Notes: a model not told the origin generated them from the letters alone. A stretch of DNA of 64,000 bases from Hofstenia miamia (GCA_900660155.1 CABFPE010000246.1:624305-688304); one strand, 5' to 3'. Positions 22,761 to 36,339 are shown, numbered from the stretch's first letter. Program-made: numbers and translations.

Positions 22761-24019
22761 GCAATTTGGGAGTTACTCCTCTGAGTAAAGTAAAAGTAAA
22801 CATGATGTTTATTTAAATATCAATAAGAACATTTCTTTATTTAAGTAGTGTTGGAAAGAAAATAAATTTGAATAAGGCTCATATCTGGGATATTGATTTG
22901 TTGCATTTTTTATCCCATGGATTCCTTTTGCACATTCTTAAATAAGAATATGACACTCATTTGTTTTTCTTTGACAGAAATGAGACATTTTATAGGAATT
23001 GTTAATGAAATAGGAAGTTGTTCAATTTATTCAAAAATTCAAAAAATTTTACTAAGAGTGATATATTTTGAAAAAAATTGTGGTCATATGCACTCAAATG
23101 GAGGCAAGTTTCATATCTTTATGGAAATGTCATTTTATAGAATTACTATAATTTAAAAACTACTGTGGCATCAGTATGAAATCAGCAAGCAATCATATCT
23201 TCCAAGAGATTCATATCAAAGCATGGATTTACCAAAGCTACAGTGTAATAATTTATTCCTCCTACTATAGTACCACTTCCTAATAAAAGCAAAAGCCCCA
23301 TTGTTGGGAATTGTAACAAATCCTGAGTGATTCCATCAAGCCATTAATGTCATTGCAATAAACATCCCAAGAAATTTGACAAATATTTTTGATGGAAATG
23401 GAAATCTGATATTTGTGCATCACTACTTAGCAGTAACCAGCTCTATGTTTGCATAATGAAGTGATCATTTTTCATTTAGAAGATTTTATTTTTAGAATGA
23501 ATTATATTTATTCAAAATATGTTATTTTTAGGTGATTATTTGAATTAACTTAATTGTAATAGCACAAAAGAGAAAGTTTTCATGAAAACTTTTAGGTTTT
23601 TCCTAAGAAATTTTATGATAACAGAAAAGTTTATCCAATTCTAGTGCATTATCTCTTCTCATATAGACTATTCAAATCATTTGAAAAGTGCATTTGAAAA
23701 TTATCTTGCTGCATTGTGTATAAGAGATCAGATATTTTCTGAAAACTGCATAATGCACAATTTTTATTCCACATTCATCACATATAAGTTTTTTGTGATT
23801 TCTTAATATCTTATGTACTTCTTCAAGTAATTATTGAAATATATATTATACACAGTTGAAAAGATTACATCAAAGATTTTACTATGTTTAAATTAGAAGT
23901 TTGTAGTCATAGATTTCATCAGGTACTGTAATAAAGGAATGAAAAATTCATATAGGAAATGCCAATTTATTATTTTCCTAGTTTTAGTTCTTTTGCAAAA
24001 AATTAAGCTCTGATCATAT
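22761..24019. other. AT-rich DNA, no clear gene
   Basis: No supported gene. A short open frame at 22893-23156 has no recognisable features. The first part may still be LTR-derived. Confidence 0.4.
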
Positions 24020-24921
24020 TGTAGAGTCCCTTGGGGCCCTTTATTTTATTTTATTGGCACTCCCCTTTAATCAATTTGGTGCTATTTCCATTATTAATTT
24101 AGTGATTTTTATTGATTTTTAGTATTTTGAACTTAGTTTTCGAATTTGTTATAATTGTCCCCTCAATTAAAGTGTATGTGTAAATTGCTCATTTAATTTG
24201 TGAGGGAATCAAGGGAATTTTGTAAACAGTAAATATTTACCTTTTTCTCAGTTTAAAATAGGGAACGCATTGTTGCAATTGTCAAGTAAATTTCATTCTC
24301 ACTGGATAACTTTTGCTTGTTTTCCTATCTTATATTACTAACCCTTTTTAGAATTGTTATTAATATGATAAGTATCTACTTGTAAGATCCAGCGATAATG
24401 TTGGAGGAACTCTGCTGTGCCTGGGGTGATAACTCACTCCTTGACAGATGTGAGCCCATATTGTGGTCACTTTAAGGCTATGCATAGGTATAGGTAATAA
24501 AATAACTTCACATTCAATCAGCTGTACATGCACTTAACAACATACTATGCAAATATAATATGCTGTTGGCATACACAAATACATGGTAACTACACATTAT
24601 TAATATCTTATTACATGAGCTGAGATAACAAATATTGAGCTAAATTTGTTTTATTGAGCTAGAAATTAAACTTGAGACACACAATTAGCACCTTGGCTGG
24701 TAAGGATGGTTTCTAATGATTTGGCTTTGGCGTGATGCTGTGTAAATTGGTCACTAGCCAGAATGCCTTCTTGGAAATGGTTTTACTTCATTTTTCTACA
24801 GTGAAATTGCTGTACTACCAATCTTCATTTGTTTTGTTAGAGTACAGGCTGCTCTTGGTGATGGTAATTTCTTGCAACCTTCATCCCAATCAAGCTGCTA
24901 GATGCACCCCTTGATTCTAAA
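24020..24921 (+). repeat. 5' LTR of Gypsy element A
   Basis: Starts TGTAGAGTCCCTTGG and ends GATTCTAAA directly before the primer site; 902 bp, almost the same length as the solo LTR at 34313-35215, which ends TACA. It carries an AATAAA-type signal within the first 540 bases. Overall similarity to the solo LTR is about 85-90% by eye. Confidence 0.85.
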
Positions 24922-24941
24922 TGGTGACCCTGACATGATAC
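24922..24941 (+). promoter_or_regulatory. Primer binding site, tRNA-Trp type
   Basis: TGGTGACCCTGACATGATAC immediately follows the LTR and closely resembles TGGTGACCCCGACGTGAT, the complement of the 3' end of animal tRNA-Trp. Confidence 0.7.
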
Positions 24942-25474
24942 AGAACTGTTCTAGTGTTTTCTTATTGTATCTGGTTTTGTTTTTCTACTGGGTGTGAGTC
25001 AGCTGGGATGGATTTCCCTTGACTATGATCTACTTCACAACCCATCAATGCACAACTTTACCTCATACATAATTCTACATTTGCAATTCTGTGATCCAAT
25101 GCTGTTACTGAGCCTCAATTCTATTCTTACCCATTCTTAGTGCCATATTGGCATTGTCTCATTATTCTAGAGTTTGGAATGATTGTTGTACCTATACCTT
25201 GCTACTGTCTGTCAGTTGCTTTTATTTCTCCTACACAGTTGGACGTTTCTCCTACATTATTTGAATTGTTTTTGGAACCTTTTCTCTTACTTTACTTTTA
25301 CCTCTTTACTTATTCTTGTTCTTATGGATATGGATTTTTCTATTTCTCATAATGGGACTCCCACTCAGGGTATCCCTGTGTGAGCATTGATGGCCTGAAT
25401 GCTGCCCCTCACACTGCTGGATTTGATTCTGCAATTACTTTACCTACACTTACCCCACCAAACCTGTTTCTGGT

Positions 25475-26966
25475 ATGTCTATGCCCTCCAAAGTTTTTCT
25501 ACAAGAGATTCCCACTCATGCTACCTTCTTGAACCCATTTATTTCATATAAGCCATTGTCACCACCTCCAGAGTTACCAACAACCAAAGTTGATCAGCTG
25601 AGAGAAGCCCTTTCTGAGCAGATCTCCCAATGCCATTCCTGTGAAGCCCGCCTTGATGCATTGCAGGCAGAGCTACAACAACAAGCCACAGCAGCTTTGC
25701 AATGTGAGAGATGCCTACTTGACTCAATTTCTGCATTAGAGATGCAAATTCAAGAATCTACCCCTCATTCTCCACTGATCTCATCAGAAGAACCTGAGTA
25801 TGTAACTTGTGCTTTTTTGGATAATGCTCATGGTGCTCTCTCTGAAAGATTTTCAACCATTATCTCAAAAATGCTAGTCTCATGCTCTGATAGCACCTAC
25901 TGTGACTCCAGTGATGCTGCCATTTGTTACCCCCATTACCTCTTTCAAAGTTGGAGGCCCTACATTTACTCAGTCTGCTCTCTTGCAAGTTTCAACACTA
26001 ACCACCATAGCTATGCCAGGCTCTTGCACCCTGAGTGCAACCATAGTGCCTACAGCACCTGTTAGTGTCACAGTCACCCCACCTGCTATGATCACTGTGC
26101 CTCCTCCTCTGAGTAACCCTATTGGGTCTACTACGACTTGTGGGCCACATTTTACCCAGTTGATTCTACCTACAGAAGCATTGGGAAGCGAATTAGCAAA
26201 CCTTTTCAATCAGCACTCTGTGTTGCCCAAATTTACTGGAAAGATAGATGAAATTGTGCAGTTATTCAAAGAGTGGCTTTTCCTTTTTGAGCTCACTATG
26301 AAACAGTATAAGACTACACAGGATGCTGCTGTTGCGCAATTCCCCATGTATCTTCAAGGCCTTGCATACAATCAGTACATGATGTTGGACAGAAAGGTCA
26401 AAACGAATTATAAATTACTTGTTGGTCACTTTGAGGACCATTACAAAGTGCCTCACATAAAACAGTAGTACAAGACACTCTTATGTGACCTCTCCTTCAA
26501 GAAGGGAGACGATGTCAGGACCTATATTACACAGGTCAATAGACTCTTTTGCCTTAGCAAGTTAATGCCAGAATACTTGCAACATGATCTATTTTCATAT
26601 ATTTGTTGGGGATTCCCTTCCACCATTAGGAGCCACCTCAAACTTAAATCTGATCTGGAGGATGACTTGAATTCTATTATTAAAAAGGCAATTAGCATCA
26701 TTTACATGTTGCAAAATACAACACGCATCAAGAGAGATGCTGGTGATTTAAAGACAGGTCAAACTGCCTCAAAGACACTGACCTTTTCAATTTCTGCTAC
26801 AGTGCAGAAAAAATCCGACAACAAACAACAATCAGCTCACATTTGGACACACAGTGGGGCACTTATTTGTCTAATAGCAGATGGAGATGGTTTCATCATT
26901 GACAAGCCGTCAACTGAAGTGTGTACTCCTGACACCCCAGTTGAGTCTGTCAGTCATTTAAATTAG
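25475..26966 (+). pseudogene. gag region of Gypsy element A (fossil)
   Basis: The N-terminal part is coiled-coil-like (QLREALSEQISQ, LDALQAELQQQ). It is followed by a capsid-type domain at about 26215-26470: LPKFTGKIDE, FKEWLFLFELTMKQYKTTQD, FPMYLQGLA and YKLLVGHFEDHYK. The same capsid pattern occurs in elements B (LPKFNGRVDGYNPTFAEWLQ) and D, which supports one lineage. Broken. Confidence 0.75.
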
Positions 26967-27049
26967 ATGGAGTGCTGCCTCCCAAAAACCATGCACATAA
27001 TGTCTTGGTGATAACCTCATTATTGCATACTAATATCATCCCTTCAGAT

Positions 27050-30000
27050 GTGAATGGATTGCTAATCAATGTTACTATCAATACAGGAGCCTTTGATCAA
27101 TAATAAGCAACACCTGTTGCAAAAAGCTTTGCCTGCAAAGAGAGGATCTGTTACCATCTACAGCATGCATGTTGGACGCTTCAGGGAACACTACTTTGCT
27201 GAAGGGTCAAATAAATGACCTCGAGTTATGAATCCACCAAGAATGTTTCCTAGTGGACCTTATCATTGTAGATACCTGCAATCAGCCCTTGCTGTATGAT
27301 GTCATTCTTAGAAATGGTTTTTTTGAGAAGAACGCCTGTGTAATAGATTACAGAAATAACCCAATCTCAATCTGTGAAAGCAAGCCTCAGGAAGAGCTTA
27401 CAGCTGTTTGCAAGCAAGAAATTCTACTAATGCTATCTTACAACTTTGTTGTGGAACCTTGGCACTGGCAACAAGTTGCTATCACTACTAACTCTCCCTA
27501 CAAGGGTGATGTCATGATTTCAGGACAAAGGGGAAGACGCCTTTGTGGCCTACATCTTTCTCCAGACCTCTGTCATGTCTCCCATGGCAAGACTTATGTT
27601 ACTGTGCTTAATAGTTCTGCACACTTGATCCAAATGGATCCAACCAAGGTATCTATCGTCATGACTCTGGTCTGACTCAAACCTAAAGCTGCTGCATGTT
27701 TTCCTGTTCTCACTGCTATTCATGATCTGAGTGAACCCAGCAATCCAGTCCAGATCCCCAGCGTAAATGAGAAAACTCATGGGCACCTGAGTCCACAAGA
27801 ATGTGATGCGCTATCTGCTCTTTTGCGCCAGCACCATGATGTGTTCAATTATAGATCTATTAGTGTTGGTAAGGCCATTGGGGAACAGCATGTGATTGAA
27901 ACCAAGAGTGATCACTCCATTCAGTTACCAGTTTGAAGAGTACCTGAGAATTTACAAACAGAATATGGACAGATCCTCAGTGATCTAATTGAGAGTGGGA
28001 TTATTTGGAACAGCAACATCCCATATGCCACACCCACAGTATTTATCTGCCAAGGTGAGAAGTACTGCTTTTGCATCAACTTCCAAAGATTGAACAATAT
28101 CACCATCAAAGACATGTATCTGCTACCTCACATTGAGGACCTCTTATATGATGCCTGCAAATACAGCTTATTCTTGTGCTTAGATCTCTGTAAAGCTTAT
28201 TGGCAGATACCTATGAAGCCTGCCAACATCCCAAAAACCGCCTTCATCATGCTGTACAGCCTGTTTGAGTGGAAATATATGGCCTTTGGGCTTTGTAATG
28301 CTCTGGCCACTTTTCAGTGTTACGTCATGTGTGTATTACGGAATGGGGCCAATGTTCTCAAACCAGAGATCACAGCATACATGGATGATATCCTCATTGC
28401 TGGACACACATTCTCTGATCATTTAGATAAGTTGGGTTGCACTCTTAAGATTCTGTGCAACTCTGGTCTCCAGGTCAATGGCAATAAGTGTTTGCTTATT
28501 TCACCACATGTTACCTTCTAGGGAAGGGTGATGGAACCTGGGAAAATCTCAATAAAAAATGACGTGTAAGACCATCTTGATTACATTGAGCTCAACGCTC
28601 TGACAAGGATGTCCAATGCTTGATGGGATTTTTAAACTATTACAGCTCATTCATTCCCAAACTAGCCAATTGAACCAAACACATCTCTAATTTGCTCTGA
28701 AAGAACACTGAGTTTTGTTGGACCAGGGCTGAACAAGAGGAGCTGGATGCTGTAAAACAAGAACTAAATCAGATCCTGAGTTAAAATACACCTGACTACA
28801 CCAAGGAGTTTATAGTTGACTGCAATGCAAGCTCCATTGCCATTAGTGGTGTCTTAAACCAGATTATCAATGGTCAGGAAAGTCCAGTACAGTACTTTAG
28901 CTGGAAGCTCTGAAGTGCTGAGCTGAATTATGGAGCAACAAAATCTGAGATGCTAGTGCTCATCAAGAGTCTGAAGAAGTTTCGATTCTTCATTTTAGGT
29001 CATTAGTTTTTTGTTTGCACTGATAACTCTGTGCTAGCATGGCTCAAAAAGTTTTCTGGGAACAAATCAAACATCATCACCTGGTGGTTTGAATATTTAA
29101 ATGAATTCACCTTTACCATCACCCACTGTCCAGGGAGACTCCACCTCAATGCAGACTATTTTACCACCCTTCCCAGCTATGAGAGAGATCTCAGGAACCT
29201 GCCTGGTGACAAGACTCAGTCAGGTTCATCCCAATGTGCAATTACAAGCTTCTTCCTGATATTAATTTTGATTGAAACAGGAAGCAATCCTCCCCATCCT
29301 GGTTAAGGAAGAGATATCTGAAAAAGAAGTTGCTGTCCATCAACTACATGATAAGATCCTGTTGGAAATTATTGCAAAAGTAAAAACCCAAATCACACTA
29401 TAAGCTACATTGCTAAAAGATACTTCCAGTGCTACCACTGGAAAGTTACTGAGGCTGGGCTTCTCTATGCTCTCTATGCTAAATGGCTTCCAGGATATTC
29501 AAGAGGATGTCAGGAGGAACCATGAGCAAGGTCAACTAGGAATCATCCAGACCAAACAAACTTTTAATGCTTGCTACATTACTATAGGAATATGAGCTGC
29601 TGTTCAGGACATCATAGATAAGTGTGAAGCATGCCTGCTTCAGGGAGCCAGGCATTTTCTGGAACAAAGAGCTGAGCTCCACATTCAGGTTGCCAAACAA
29701 ACAAACAAAGCAGTCCATATGGACCTAGAGAAGTTATCAAGAGATAAGAGGGTTTTCAGTATCTTCTGGTCTTGATTGACCACTTCACAAAATACATGAG
29801 GCTCATCCCACTCAATAATACTACAGCTGAAGTCATCAGAGAAAAAGTTGTAAAGGAGTGGATCTTCAAGTTCAGACCTATGGAAAGATTAGTCTCTGAC
29901 TGTTGTCCTCAATTTGAAAATAATCTGATGGCTACACTCATGAAAAAACTGGAAATTGTGCACAACATCACAACTGCATATCATCCTCAATCAAATGGTG

Positions 30001-30430
30001 TCATTGAGTGATTAAATCATACCATCACCAAACTAATAAGAGTAGCTTTAGCCTGAGCTGCTGGTCAGAATTGGAGACAAGTAATAGAGGCAGTAGAGTT
30101 CTTTTATAATACTGCCATTCACTCTACCACTAAAGTTAGCCATTTTAGGGCTATGTTTGGCCAGGAGGCGAGCATGCCACTATTGATAATGTTCTCAGAT
30201 TACAATGAACCCACCTTGGAGAATTTTGTGAACCAGATGTTACAGAAATTTCAGGAAGTACATCTTACTATATGCTGAAATACCAACCAATCAGTTATCT
30301 GCCAGAAAAGGAACTTTGATAAGAAATTGTACAGCAAACCACACAAGCAAGGAGATTCTGTCTTTGCATATTTCCTCCGTCAGATTACTGACGCCAATCA
30401 GGTGTGAAAACTTGCCACTAATTGACAAAG
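27050..30430 (+). pseudogene. pol region of Gypsy element A (fossil)
   Basis: Parts in order: aspartic-protease-like region (about 27050-27400); RT (about 27900-28530) with the core LDLCKAYWQIPM, FGLCNALATFQ and AYMDDILIAGHT; RNase H (about 28700-29170) ending in the usual connection block LAWLKKFSGNKSN; integrase (about 29500-30400) with QGQLGIIQTKQTFNA, IDHFTKYMRLIPL and TAYHPQSNGVIE. Broken in several places. Confidence 0.85.
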
Positions 30431-31199
30431 ATCTTTTATCATAACAAAAGTATTAGATCACCACTGGTACTTACTATATAACATTAAATTCGCCCATTTT
30501 CAGCGACTTAGGTGAACTATTAAAGATATACATAATGCAGTCATCAACAATAATAATGAGTTTTCCCTTGTTGATGATGGTGTAAATGAGATTGAATATT
30601 ATGATAACCTCACCAAATGTGAGGAAGACAACATTACCCAGGTTGAATACAAGAGTAACCTTGGTAGTAGTAGCAACACTATAGCTACTCATGTTTTGCC
30701 TAAACAAAAAGCTAGAAACCAGAGATATTTAGATCATTTAAATACCCAGGATTGGGACCTTAATCTTATATCTTTGTTTAGCAACCATGAAATGATCAGA
30801 AAATAATCCACCAATCAGACACCATGTTCAAAGATGGATGAATCCATGAGATGAAACAAGCTGAGCAACAATGCTGAGACAAATAGATGAAAGCACCTCA
30901 CAAAAGCAAGAGCGCCCAGCAGAGGACTCCAGCAGTAGCAGCCACCACTATGAGAGGAGACAACTCTCCCCTCAGGAGCAGACTTCCCATGACTATGCTC
31001 AGAGACAACTCTCTGAGTGGGAGCAGATCTCAGACAACTAAGCACTGAGACAACTCTCTGTGAGGGACTCTGAGGAGCCTAGAGTGTCTTTTGCTCAACT
31101 TACTAACATAACCCCGTCCCAAGTTGACTTGAAACCCCCTCCAAGTCCTAGTCCTTCCTCCCATGATTTGACTAGCACTAGATCCTGAAAAGCAGAGGA

Positions 31200-33730
31200 A
31201 TGAAAAGCAAAGACATCTAAGGTTGGAGATGAGATTCTACATCTGTACTTCATTGCTACACAAAAGGCAGTTCATTTGGTTCACAACAATCTATCTGAGG
31301 AAACTAGAAACAAGCTGTGATGGACTTTCAACACCAAAAATCTAACTTTTTCCGTCAATGTTATTCCTTTTATTATTGATGCAGGTCATAGGCCCAAAAT
31401 CAACACTATTATTTGCTATGACTCCAAGATGTTAGCTAGCATGGCATGACCCTATTGGTGAAGTACAGTCCACACTATGTTCAATGAAGACTTCAACCTG
31501 TCCCACCTGTGCCAACTTTTAAACAATAAGAAAAAAATTAAGAAATTTGAGTGCATCAACATCAATTTCAACAACCTGTTAATTGTCTACTTCTTTCACA
31601 TCAATGAGGTAACTCACCCAAAGATCATGGAAAAGATAGAAATCGCCTATCAACTTGCTAAAGTGGAAAAAATTCGCCTTGTCATGTTTCTTAAGGAGGA
31701 GTACCAAGACAACATCCTGGAAGAAGTTAAGAGCTTACACTTTCACATGGAGAATTTTACAGTCTTATACAGCAGTTCATACAGGCCCACGAGTATGTAT
31801 AACACTCACATCATTTTGGCCACAAAGCTCATTTACACTGACCTACTCATGTGCAAGAAGATCCCCATGCACCGTCTTGCAGTCGATACTCACTTGATCA
31901 TAGATGCATGCATACAGGCTCAATCTCTGGAGTCAATCAAAATCAGCTAACCTGGCCTCTCTACCGTATCAGATCTCCACATCAGCTTTGCCTTTTCACA
32001 GAGTGCCACCACATTGCAAGAAATTGATGAGGTTTGGACAAACCTTAAGGCAGATCAAAGCCCAGAAACAGAGTGGCCCACAATCAACATTCACAGCCAC
32101 ATGTCTCAGTATAATCATTTTAGCCAAGTTACATCTATCACATGATACACAAGACTGCCAAAACTTTTCTGACAAGTTATTCTCCAAAAAATTCGCACCA
32201 GCAATCCAATCTCATGGAGCTAGGTGGATAGTAGCTGCCTTTCTCGCAGTTGATCCTCACATTCAGCTGACTTTGGATAAACCAACTCAAGAAAAACTTG
32301 CAAAGCAGTGTCCTCACGAGCTTGCCATTGGTCCCACTGCCTGGAAAGTAAAAAATTCGTTGCTGCACTCATGTTCATTGCCTGCTTCCCCAGGGAAATC
32401 AAAGAAAGCTATGGAATGTTTTGAGAAGTTCTATGCTCACCTCATCAGCTCTAGCAGCCCACCCAGTCGTCTTCTGCCACAAATGATTGTGAACCATTTA
32501 CAAGTCGCCTTTTAAGACTTAAATATCTTTTTGGATACACTCAAGAAGTATATGTGGGGAGCCACCACTGAGACTAAATTTCCTTCTCTTAACTCAGAAT
32601 CTGTGCCCCTGTGCACCAGCCAACTCATGTGCTGTGAGTATGGTTCTATGAAGCAGTTCCTTGAGCTTGTGGGTCACTATGATGTTCAGACATGCACAGA
32701 GATCTTATTCAACCTGGAGCGCCTTAACTATCCAGAGTGTGGGTACAGCCACCTAACACAGACATAGCAACAAGCAACCAAGGATGGCAAGATCATCCCC
32801 ATCACTGTCCAGGGAAAACTATGAAGACACCTGAGCAGTTTTATTGTGAGGATGAACTCTTATCCTCATCAGCTATAGAAGTATTGCCAGCAACTAAAGC
32901 CTTGATCAAAGCTGTTAACTTAGAGAAGTTTTCTGGAGTCACAGTCTCACGAAAGCTCATGCCAGCTTGGTCCCTCACTGATAACAAAAGAATTCTCACC
33001 ATTGAGCACTGCCCCAATGAGTTTGCCTACAAACCAGCAATCATTGATAGAGTTGTTGAGCCTAATAACAACAATGATATACTAGGTCTTATGAAATGGT
33101 GTCTTACCAAGATGCTTACCAAAGAAGAGCTGGTCCTCCTACTATCACCAGGGTGACAACTCTCCCTGGACATAGAGTGCACCACAGCCTGCCTACAAAT
33201 CACAATGCCTCAGATAGAAAACTTGCAGCACCATGGACTCTGTAGAGCTTTTTTGGAATCAATTTGAGAAGCCAAGATTAACTATCCTGTCACTACTAGA
33301 ACAAGTTGAGCTTTGCCCAACTGGAAAATAACGTTGAGAAGAACAACCTCCACTGCATTCTGCCTCCTTGTCTGATGACCCCACTAATCCTGCCATCCTG
33401 GAGATGCGCACACCTCTGACACTGATGCCCTAATGACAATTCTCATTGCCCTCAAGGGCCTCTTTTTATATGAATGCTTCTATGATACATTCACTCAGTA
33501 TTTGAATGTCTTATGACGTAACTGCCCTATTAGTTCTAGGCTACCAGAGTTAAAGTACTTCAGGCTACACAGTGAAACCGTCACACAATGAGAAGCCCTT
33601 ATGCAAGTAACTTGGCGACCACAGTATGCAGAGGTTTGTCCTGGGATGATGTGCTGTCAAAGGAAATGGTTGAAGAAGCCCAAAAGCTGTTGTGTGGTCC
33701 TACTGTCCAACTGTTACTGCAAACTTAACC
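31200..33730 (+). pseudogene. Third coding region of Gypsy element A, downstream of integrase (fossil)
   Basis: It lies between integrase and the polypurine tract, where Gypsy elements that have an envelope gene carry it. Conserved with element B along its length: RPKINTIICY, STVHTMFNEDF, EKIRLVMFLKEEY, KKYMWGATTET and QLSLDIECTTA here, against RPKVNVIISY, STVHVIFDDAF, QNIRVVIIPITM, RKYMWGATSET and QLAIDVECITS in B. The pattern of beta-strand and helix alternation suggests an alpha/beta fold. I see no signal peptide or membrane segment. Function unknown; no family recognised. Broken. Confidence 0.7.
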
Positions 33731-33734
33731 ATGC

Positions 33735-33745
33735 AATGGGGGGCA
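33735..33745 (+). promoter_or_regulatory. Polypurine tract of Gypsy element A
   Basis: AATGGGGGGCA directly precedes the TGTAGAGTC start of the 3' LTR, the position where plus-strand synthesis is primed. Confidence 0.75.
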
Positions 33746-33893
33746 TGTAGAGTCACTTGGCGCCCTTAATTTATTTTTACTTATTGGCACTCTCTTAATT
33801 AATTTGGTGCTATTTCCATTATTAACTTAGTGATTTTTACTAATTTTCAGTATTTTGAACTTGGTTTTCAAATATGTTTTGATTGTCCACTTG
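33746..33893 (+). repeat. Recognisable part of the 3' LTR of Gypsy element A
   Basis: TGTAGAGTCACTTGG and the following roughly 150 bases match the 5' LTR at about 85% by eye. Beyond 33893 the sequence changes to the duplicated segment 33897-34312. Confidence 0.8.
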
Positions 33894-33896
33894 ATT

Positions 33897-34312
33897 AAGA
33901 GTCAAATTATTTGTAGACAAGTACTAATTTGCTATATTATTTCTTAGTTGCATTATTCAAACATAATGATGATAAATAAATTTAAATTGTTTTTAATCAA
34001 TAAATAATAGTTTGACTTTAATTCTAACTAATCATCTAATCTTCTCTTCTTAGCAGCATTGTGTCTTGGATTATGCTACACTAAAAAGAATGCCCTTACA
34101 CTTGCATTTTGTATCAGAAACTTCATTTCCCTTAAAGAGTATTAATATGTTTTTTTTAGATTTAGTCATTCCTATATAAGGAAAAAAATTTTTTTTCCAA
34201 ATTCTGAAATTTCAGTGAAATTGAAATTCAAAGTACTCTGATTTGATTACAAATGCTAAAAAAACATGGTTATCATTTAAGTGATTTGGCTATCAGTAAT
34301 ATAAATTCTTAT
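33897..34312. repeat. Segment duplicated in inverted orientation at 57833-58238
   Basis: This non-coding stretch (landmarks GACAAGTACT, CAGCATTGTGTCTTGGATTA, CCCTTACACTTGCATTTTG) reappears inverted at 57833-58238 with about seven or more single-base differences. It ends in TTAT, the target duplication of the solo LTR. Confidence 0.9.
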
Positions 34313-35215
34313 TGTAGAGTCACTCAGGGGCCCTTTGTTTATTTTTACTTATTGGCACTCTCTTAATTAATTCGGTGCTATTTTCATTATTAACTTAGTG
34401 ATTTTTACTAATTTTCAGTGTTTTGAACTTAGTTTTCAAATTTGTTTTGATTTTCCCCTTGATTAAAAGTACGTGTGAATTGCTCATTTAATTTGTGAGG
34501 GAAATAAGTGAATTTTGTAAACAGTAAATATTTACCTTTTTCTCTGTATAAATTTGGGAATTCATTGTTGCAATTGTCAAATAAATCTCATTCTCACTGG
34601 ATAACATTTGCTCTTTTATCATTTATTATACTGCTAACCCTTTTAGATCCAGTATTGATTTTATGATAATGAAACTGTAAGATCTGGCAATAATGTGGGA
34701 GGAACTCCACTGTGCCTGGGGCAATAACTTGCTCCTTGACAGATGTGAGCCCATATTGTGGTCACTTTAAGGCTACATATCAGTATAGGAAATAAAAGAA
34801 CTAATTTGATCAATTGTACATGCACTTAAAAAAACACACTATGCAAATATAGTATGCCATTGGCATATGCAAATGCATGGTAATTACACATTATTAATAT
34901 CTTATTACATGAGCTGAGATAACAAACATTGAGCTAAATTTGTTTTATTGAGCTAGAAATTAAAATTGGGACACACAATTAGCACCTTGGCTGGTAAGGA
35001 TGGTTTCTAATGATTTGGCTTTGGCGTGATGCTGTGTAAATTGGTTGCTAGCTGGAATGCCTGCTGGGAAAGGGTTTCAGTTCTTTTTTCTACAGTGAAA
35101 TTGGCAAACTACCAATCTTCATTTGTTTTGTTAGAGTATGGGTCACCCTCAGTGATGGTAATCTTTCACAACCTTCATGCCACTTGAGCTGCTAGATGCG
35201 CCCTGTGATTCTACA
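34313..35215 (+). mobile_element. Solo LTR of the Gypsy A family
   Basis: A complete 903-bp LTR from TGTAGAGTC to GATTCTACA (TG...CA), flanked by the 4-bp direct repeat TTAT (34309-34312 and 35216-35219). No internal element sequence is attached, so it is a solo LTR left by LTR-LTR recombination. Its first 530 bases appear identical to the inverted copy at 57301-57832. Confidence 0.88.
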
Positions 35216-35854
35216 TTATATCCTTGATTATATTTGTGTTGATTTTATTAAAAAGTTTGCATACAAGTTGTTTTGTAAAAAGATAACTTGCTACTAAATC
35301 ATTTATTTGAAATGTAATACTATATCATTAGAATTTCTATTATATTTACTATCACATATCAGAGAACAATGAATTAAGATATTATCAATTTTTTTTGTAA
35401 TGCAAGGAACAGGATTTGAAACAGTACTCTTTCTTAAGATCATTGGGTGTTTTCCATTTAAGAGCTTAAAACCTAGTAAATCACCAAACTCTTTATCAGA
35501 TTTTAAATACAGTTTAGGTTCTAATGAAACCAATATCTTCTAAGTGTACTTATTAACAATGATTTTAACATGTTTAGCTGTATTTTCTATTAACCACTAA
35601 TCATTTGCTAAAATTTCATTGTTTATATATGTGTAAGTATCTTTTTAATGATAAGTACTATCAGGAAATATAACTTCTGTCCAAGTAATAGCATTATCAT
35701 GGGAGAATTTAAATGTTGTTCTCATACTCTAAAGAAATATTGTACCAGGAGTATGAAATATTTATTTGATCTAAGCATCTTTAATGCAGTTATGTGTTTA
35801 CATTTGTTGGATATACAAATTTTACTGTGAAATCAGAAGGTTTTCCTATAACAT
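35216..35854. other. AT-rich DNA, no clear gene
   Basis: No gene recognised. Short open frames on both strands (35303-35533 and 35648-35830) show no family features. Confidence 0.4.
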
Positions 35855-36319
35855 TGTAACATCCTCTACCAGGCATTATCACTGTTTATCTACTGTTACT
35901 TTATAATGTTAGCTGTGTTATTGTGGATAAGTATTTACTTGTTGTTACTGCTTGACTAGTTTCTTCTGTTAACTTATGTAACTGCTCACTTTTTAGGTGA
36001 GGAGGCCATGCGGTAATCTCTATAACAATCTTCTGATGGGCATCTGCCCAAAGTGGATCTCCACATCCAGTGTCACCATTCCATCCAATGCTTGAGCGCC
36101 ACCTCTCAGCTCAATTGATATAGCTTATGTGTACCCTACATTAGCTCAGTGCTTACTCAAGACATGACACAATTCGACTTAAACTCTATTGTGTGAAAGT
36201 GTTGTATCTATTTGCAACCTGAATTGTTACTAGTTGTTCGTTAAGTATTACATGTAGCCATTACCGAAATATATTGGCTTATTTAAATAAATTCTGTTCA
36301 AACAACTTCCTAACCTACA
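35855..36319 (+). repeat. LTR-like block of another family
   Basis: A 465-bp block from TGTAACATCCTCTACC to TTCCTAACCTACA (TG...CA). It is more GC-balanced than its surroundings and has a TATA-like AAATATATTGG, then AAATAAATTCTG near its 3' end, as in LTR promoters. I do not find a perfect target duplication (ACAT before; ACAT again if the end is set three bases earlier), so borders and solo status are uncertain. Confidence 0.5.
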
Positions 36320-36339
36320 TTTATAATTTACTACATGTA

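Larger units (their letters stand above)
24020..33893 (+). mobile_element. Ty3/Gypsy LTR retroelement A (fossil)
   Basis: Order on the plus strand: 5' LTR (24020-24921), tRNA-Trp-like primer site (24922), gag, protease, RT, RNase H, integrase, a third coding region, polypurine tract, and the recognisable part of the 3' LTR (33746-33893). The pol order (RT, RNase H, integrase) and the YMDD-containing RT place it in Ty3/Gypsy. The tRNA-Trp-like primer site is reported for CsRn1-type elements, so that lineage is a reasonable guess. The element is clearly broken, with many breaks spread over all coding parts. The shared part of its two LTRs is only about 85% alike by eye, so it is old. Confidence 0.9.

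Noticed and set aside
22893-23156. 87-codon plus-strand frame as a gene
   Set aside because: Low-complexity AT-rich composition, no recognised domain, no splice or transcript hint.
31200-33730. Envelope glycoprotein in the third coding region
   Set aside because: No signal peptide, membrane anchor or protease-cleavage pattern is visible in the better-preserved blocks of A or B.
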